Part shown: in pieces, positions 51,836 through 55,281 of the stretch | Layout of the letters: every line of letters starts with the position of its first letter | Numbering within the stretch: position 1 is the stretch's first letter | NCBI GenBank assembly: GCA_023473795.1 | Contig: JAMCYS010000095.1 | Span: 1-55,281 of the forward strand | DNA length: 55,281 nucleotides | DNA from: Chloroflexota bacterium | GTDB lineage: Bacteria > Chloroflexota > UBA6077 > FW602-bin22 > JAMCYS01 | Direction of reading: 5' to 3' | Notes under the pieces: generated by a model | What the model was told of the DNA's origin: nothing | Database searches by the model: none | What the model saw: only the letters and a program-made list of their open reading frames with translations | Program-made: the position numbers and the translations under genes

Positions 51836-52010
51836 TTCGTTCCCGTTGGTGGCCCGTAGGGTGATGGACGATTCCTACGGAAATGGGCACTTGCCGAGCG
51901 ACCGTGGGGGCAACGTGGAGTGCGGCGGCAAGCCGCCGCCTGCCAGAGCGCAGGCAAGCCCCCCTGTCGGGGGACAATTGCCTGCGCACTCCAAGACATG
52001 GCGCCGCCGG
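51836..52010 (+). repeat. Structured dispersed repeat, copy B
   Basis: Same unit as copy A, with its 5' flank (GGTGGCCCGTAGGG, AAATGGGCACTTGC, GGGGGCAACG). Core 51916-51993 has a fully paired outer stem TGGAGTGC / GCACTCCA and both inner arms. Copy A differs at one outer-stem base, and copy C has a short arm 2. Confidence 0.75.
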
Positions 52011-52769
52011 TCGCCCCATCCGGCGTTCGTCTCCAGGGCGGTCGCGAACGTTCACCATCCGTCAACGACTTTCTTAACTAAACCTATACGTTTGACCACC
52101 CATGGATTGACAGCAGACTAGCCAGAAAGTACTATACCAGGTGAACGAACGACTGCAGGTTGTTCTTCCCTCCGCGTGACGGTGGCTGCGACCGGTCGCA
52201 CGGGCTCCGTTGCCGTGCTGGTGGGGCAGGGGTAGTCACTGGTTGGGATCGGTTGGCGCCGACCACCGCCTGGTGGGCGGCGTTCGTTGTCTCTGGCGCA
52301 AGGGTCGAGCCGGCCTGGGCCGGCGCGGCCGCGCGATATGCATTACCGGTGCCGGCTGGCGCCCGGGGTTGGCCGGGCGACGGCGCCGGGAGCGTGGTTG
52401 AAGAGAAGCCCGAGCGCGTCCCGTCTGCGCGGGACGAGCCGGCGGTGGTGCCGTTCGTTCCCCCACGACGGTGCGCTGGCCGGCGTGGCGGCTCTTCGAC
52501 GCACTCGCTTACCTTCTGTACCGCTGCCCTGAGGGAATGTCTCCCCCTCTCTGATACTGCGTTGCCCGCTGCCCGCGGGGCCTGGGACGGCCGTGAGGTC
52601 GCCCCGCTGGGGCCGTGCCGGCGGCGGCGAACGAGGAGGTATGGCAGGCGAAGAGACGGCAACACAGGCAAGTGCAACGGGGAGCGACATCTCGCGCTCT
52701 ACCGTGACGGAAGACTGACAAAGGCGCTATCGGTTGAGACGTACTGGATTCTGGAAAGGAGACCAATCC
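52011..52769. other. Gene-free stretch upstream of the surface protein
   Basis: About 750 bp. Several open frames exist on both strands but have Arg/Pro/Gly-rich, low-quality translations without start sites. GGAAAGGAG at its 3' end serves the surface protein. No repeat or promoter could be fixed with confidence. Confidence 0.4.
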
Positions 52770-55151
52770 TTGGCTAGTCATACTACGCGTCCTCTGTTCG
52801 CGCGGCTGGCGCGTTCGCGCGTGCCGACAGTTCTCGCCGTGTTCCTGGCCGTTGTCCTGGCCCTGTCCGGGATCACCTCGGCCCTTGCCGTCTCCGGCCT
52901 CGGTCTGTTCGAACTCGACGGCAACGCTTTCACGGACGGCAACACCATTGCCACTCCCGACGCGGCGCCCGCCGGCCCACCCGACGATTGGGACCGCATC
53001 TACGCTCCGCTAACATACGGAGCCAACTCGGCCAAGGCCACGGAATTCCTTGCCGACGGCGTCGGCGCGGGTGACGATATCTTCACCGGCGGCGGCTCGA
53101 AGGACAACCACGTTATCGCCGATTGGCTCTGAAAGGTCGGCAGCGTTCAGGACAAGGACGACATCACCCACGCCTACGCGGCCGCCTACACCTACAATGG
53201 CGACGATCTCAACAACATCAAAAAGGGCGACCTGATCGTCTATTTCGGAGCCGATAGATTCTCCAACGATGGCTCGGCCCAGATCGCCTTCTGGTTCTTC
53301 CAGAACAAGATCGGCAAGACGGGCGACGGCTCGGGGAGAGGCTCTCCGTTCAGCGGCGAACACAAGGTTGGCGACGTTCTGGTCCAGGCCAACTTCAGCC
53401 GGGGCGGAGACCTCGCCAGCCTCTCCGTCTTCAAGTGGGTGGGAGGGGCCTCCCCACTGGATCTGGTCTACACCGGCGCCGACTGCGTGGGCGGCAGCAG
53501 CAGCGATGTGCTGGCCTGCGCCACGACGAACCAAGGGCCGGTACCCTCCCCCTGGGACTACACCCCCAAGGCCAACATCGGCCCCGCGGGGACTTTCCAG
53601 AAGAACAGCTTCTACGAGGGCGGCATCGACATCACCCAACTGATCCCGGACGCGGGCTGCCTGGAGAGCTTCCTAGGAGAGACACGTAGCTCCACGCCCT
53701 TCGATTCCACGCTCTCCGACTTCGCGCTGGGCGACTTTGACCTCTGCAAGATCGACGTCACGAAGACGCCCTCGGCCACGGACGTCTGCGCGCAGGATGC
53801 TAGTGTCACCTACACGTACGTAGTGAGCAACCCTGGCGCGGTGGCGCTAGACGTCACGGTGACGGACGACAAACTCGGGAGCCTCACGAACGACTTCAAG
53901 GCGGCCAACGGCAACAGCACCATCCTGGCGTCTGGTGCCTCCGCGACCTTCACCGAGACCACGACCTTGACCGCGACCACCACTAACACGGTCACGGCCA
54001 CGGGTTCGGTCGCCGGGGCCTCCGTCAGTGACACGGCGACGGCGACGGTGAACGTGCACGCCTGCACCATCTCGCTGACCAAGACCCCCAACAAGACTGA
54101 CGTCTGTGACGGGGCCAACACGTCGGTGACCTACACCTACGTGGTGAAGAACACCGGCGACTTCTTCAACGCCTCGGGCACCTTGGTCGACGACAATGGC
54201 ACGCCGGGCGATACCAGCGACGACGTGGCCATCGGCAGCTGGGGCCCGCTGGCGCCAGGTGCCGATACGGGCACCACTCTGACCAAGGCCTTCACGGTGA
54301 ATGGCACGCGCACGAACATAGCGACCGCCTCCGGGACGTCTGGAGGCAAGAGCGTGTCGGCGACGGCCGATGCCACCGTGACGGGGCACACCTGCAGCAT
54401 CGCCGTTACCAAGAGCTGCACCGATGCCAGCGGGACTAACCCAATCAACTTCTCTGGCACGATTACCAACACCGGGAACACGCCACTGACTGGCGTGACC
54501 CTGGTGGACGACAAGGCAGGGCCGGTCACCCTCTCCAAGACGACCCTGGCTGTGGGTGAGTCCATTAACTACACTGGCTCGTACGTGCCGACCTCCAGCC
54601 CGAGCACCGACACCGTCACTGCCAGCGGCACGGCGTGGGGCGTAACCGTGACGGCCCAGGCGAGCGCGACCTGCAAGGTGACGAAGGGTGACACGTTCCC
54701 GACTGAGACGACTTGTGGCACCTTCAACGCCGGAACGGCCACGCCGCTCAACCAGATCAACTACAGCGTGAGCGGCAACAAGATCAGTCAGAGCGTGAAT
54801 CCGGGCGTCTTCTTCTACTGGTCGAAATTCACCTCCGGTGGAGGCAGCCTGACAGTCGTTCAGGGGGCTTCCCAGCCCGCCTATCTCTTCAAAGTCGCGT
54901 CGTGGGCCAAGCTTTACGACTCCAACTGCAACTTCATCAGGGATTTGACACTGAACGCGGCGGGAACCGGCGTCCAGGACACGATTGGTGCCGGGACCTT
55001 CATCGTCGGCGTCAAGTACGACAGCAAGAGCGTAGTTGGGCTGACGAAGCCGAACCCGGCCACGGTTACATACACCTTCGAGACGAAGGTCAACGACGTC
55101 GTGGTCGACCAGGCGGCTCCGCCCAACCTGACGCTCGTCAAGACTCCCTGA
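52770..55151 (+). pseudogene. Large secreted repeat protein, interrupted by one in-frame TGA
   Basis: Start TTG 52770 with GGAAAGGAG 8 nt upstream. Signal peptide: RLARSRVPTVLAVFLAVVLA then ALSGITSALA. The frame stops at TGA 53130-53132 (codon 121) and continues in the same frame, still strongly protein-like, to 55151; total about 792 residues. The N-terminal domain (to about 320) has DKDDITHAYAAAY, KGDLIVYFGADRFSNDG and AFWFFQ, as in actinobacterial/Chloroflexota extracellular proteins. Two to three DUF11/Ig-like repeats follow (VTKTPSATDVC, LTKTPNKTDVC, VTKSCTDASG), then a unique C-terminal domain. The TGA lies where Trp (TGG) would fit. TGA is a normal stop elsewhere in this window. Confidence 0.75.
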
Positions 55152-55160
55152 CGCCCGCGC

Positions 55161-55225
55161 TGGGCTAGCCAGCCGCGGACGGCAGGTGACGCAAAGCCAC
55201 CGGCAACGGTGGCAAGGAACCAAGG
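55161..55225 (+). promoter_or_regulatory. c-di-GMP-I (GEMM)-like riboswitch
   Basis: TGGGCTAGCCA, a GCCG-CGGA-CGGC hairpin, GGTGACGCAAAGCC, a CCACC/GGTGG hairpin, then GGCAAGGAACCAAGG. The invariant GACGCAAAGCC and the order of helices match GEMM-I; the first conserved GGGCAAACC is GGGCTAGCC. A terminator follows at once. It begins ten bases after the surface-protein stop and may regulate the next gene, beyond the window. Confidence 0.55.
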
Positions 55226-55248
55226 AGGGACGGCCCCGGGCCGTCCCT
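55226..55248 (+). terminator. Terminator after the GEMM-like element
   Basis: AGGGACGGCCC and its complement with a tight loop, followed by CTGCTTGTCC. Fits an expression platform or the end of the surface-protein transcript. Confidence 0.6.
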
Positions 55249-55281
55249 CTGCTTGTCCGTCGCCGGGGGGTCCCCGGCGAC

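Noticed and set aside
52640-52760. Possible second c-di-GMP riboswitch in the surface-protein leader
   Set aside because: There are scattered similarities (GACAAAGGCG) but no paired helices in the correct order.
52160-52777. 205-codon open frame upstream of the surface protein
   Set aside because: Composition is Arg/Gly/Ala-rich without hydrophobic periodicity, there is no ribosome site, and frames on the opposite strand are equally long.
53130-53132. TGA read as tryptophan by a variant genetic code
   Set aside because: TGA terminates other clear genes in the window (for example glpX and a sugar permease).
53130-53132. Selenocysteine at the TGA
   Set aside because: The protein is not a redox enzyme, the position fits tryptophan, and no SECIS-like hairpin directly follows.
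1-55281. CRISPR arrays, tRNA or rRNA genes, integrases
   Set aside because: No regularly spaced direct repeats, no cloverleaf-compatible sequence and no recombinase motif were found by reading both strands.

Overview
The window is GC-rich bacterial chromosome. It has short intergenic gaps, frequent GTG and TTG starts preceded by good Shine-Dalgarno sequences, and canonical sigma70-like promoters. Its gene content (paired GT87-type membrane glycosyltransferases, LCP protein, DUF3795 and DUF4386 proteins, a split archaeal/Thermotoga-style glutamate synthase, long-form HisG, many palindromic intergenic repeats) suggests a Chloroflexota member. That placement is inferred from protein style only. 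No rRNA, tRNA, CRISPR array, phage module or complete insertion sequence was seen.

Layout. 1-2.0 kb: two tandem GT87-like genes, both broken; the first is interrupted by a 132-bp MITE-like element that recurs identically at 20.6 kb. 2.2-7 kb: LCP protein, HhH-GPD glycosylase, Eis-like acetyltransferase, CinA. 7.1-10.7 kb: sugar ABC transporter operon (Tat/lipoprotein binding protein and two permeases, no ATPase). 10.7-18.6 kb: SAM hydroxide adenosyltransferase, DUF3795 protein, M20 amidohydrolase, an unknown protein, zinc ribbon plus OYE-family reductase, VOC protein, 2-hydroxyacid dehydrogenase and a FadR-type GntR regulator. 18.7-32.3 kb: orphan PAS histidine kinase, RfbB, HemL, Nfo, RidA, an ABC-2 exporter, HisG, EamA transporter, MoaD-like protein and an alkaline-phosphatase-superfamily protein. 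33-35.3 kb: a 35-residue membrane peptide, class II fructose bisphosphatase and PspA.

The most striking part is 35.5-39.7 kb. It holds trehalose-6-phosphate synthase (otsA, minus strand) and the phosphatase (otsB, plus strand). Two ydaO-type (cyclic di-AMP) riboswitches, each followed by an intrinsic terminator, lie on the minus strand. The upstream one, behind a consensus promoter, precedes a tiny basic ORF and a small winged-helix-like protein; the second lies directly between those genes and otsA. This looks like a two-stage c-di-AMP gate on osmolyte synthesis.

40-48.2 kb: a PucR-type regulator preceded by a leader terminator, then a five-gene split glutamate synthase operon (polyferredoxin, FAD oxidoreductase, class II amidotransferase, ferredoxin-FMN synthase domain, GXGXG domain), also preceded by a hairpin terminator. 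48.2-51.4 kb: a second orphan PAS kinase, with a damaged ATP-binding G1 box, and a C69 dipeptidase. 51.4-52.8 kb is non-coding and rich in a structured dispersed repeat. 52.8-55.2 kb: a large secreted repeat protein interrupted by one in-frame TGA, followed by a c-di-GMP-I (GEMM)-like riboswitch and terminator at the window edge.
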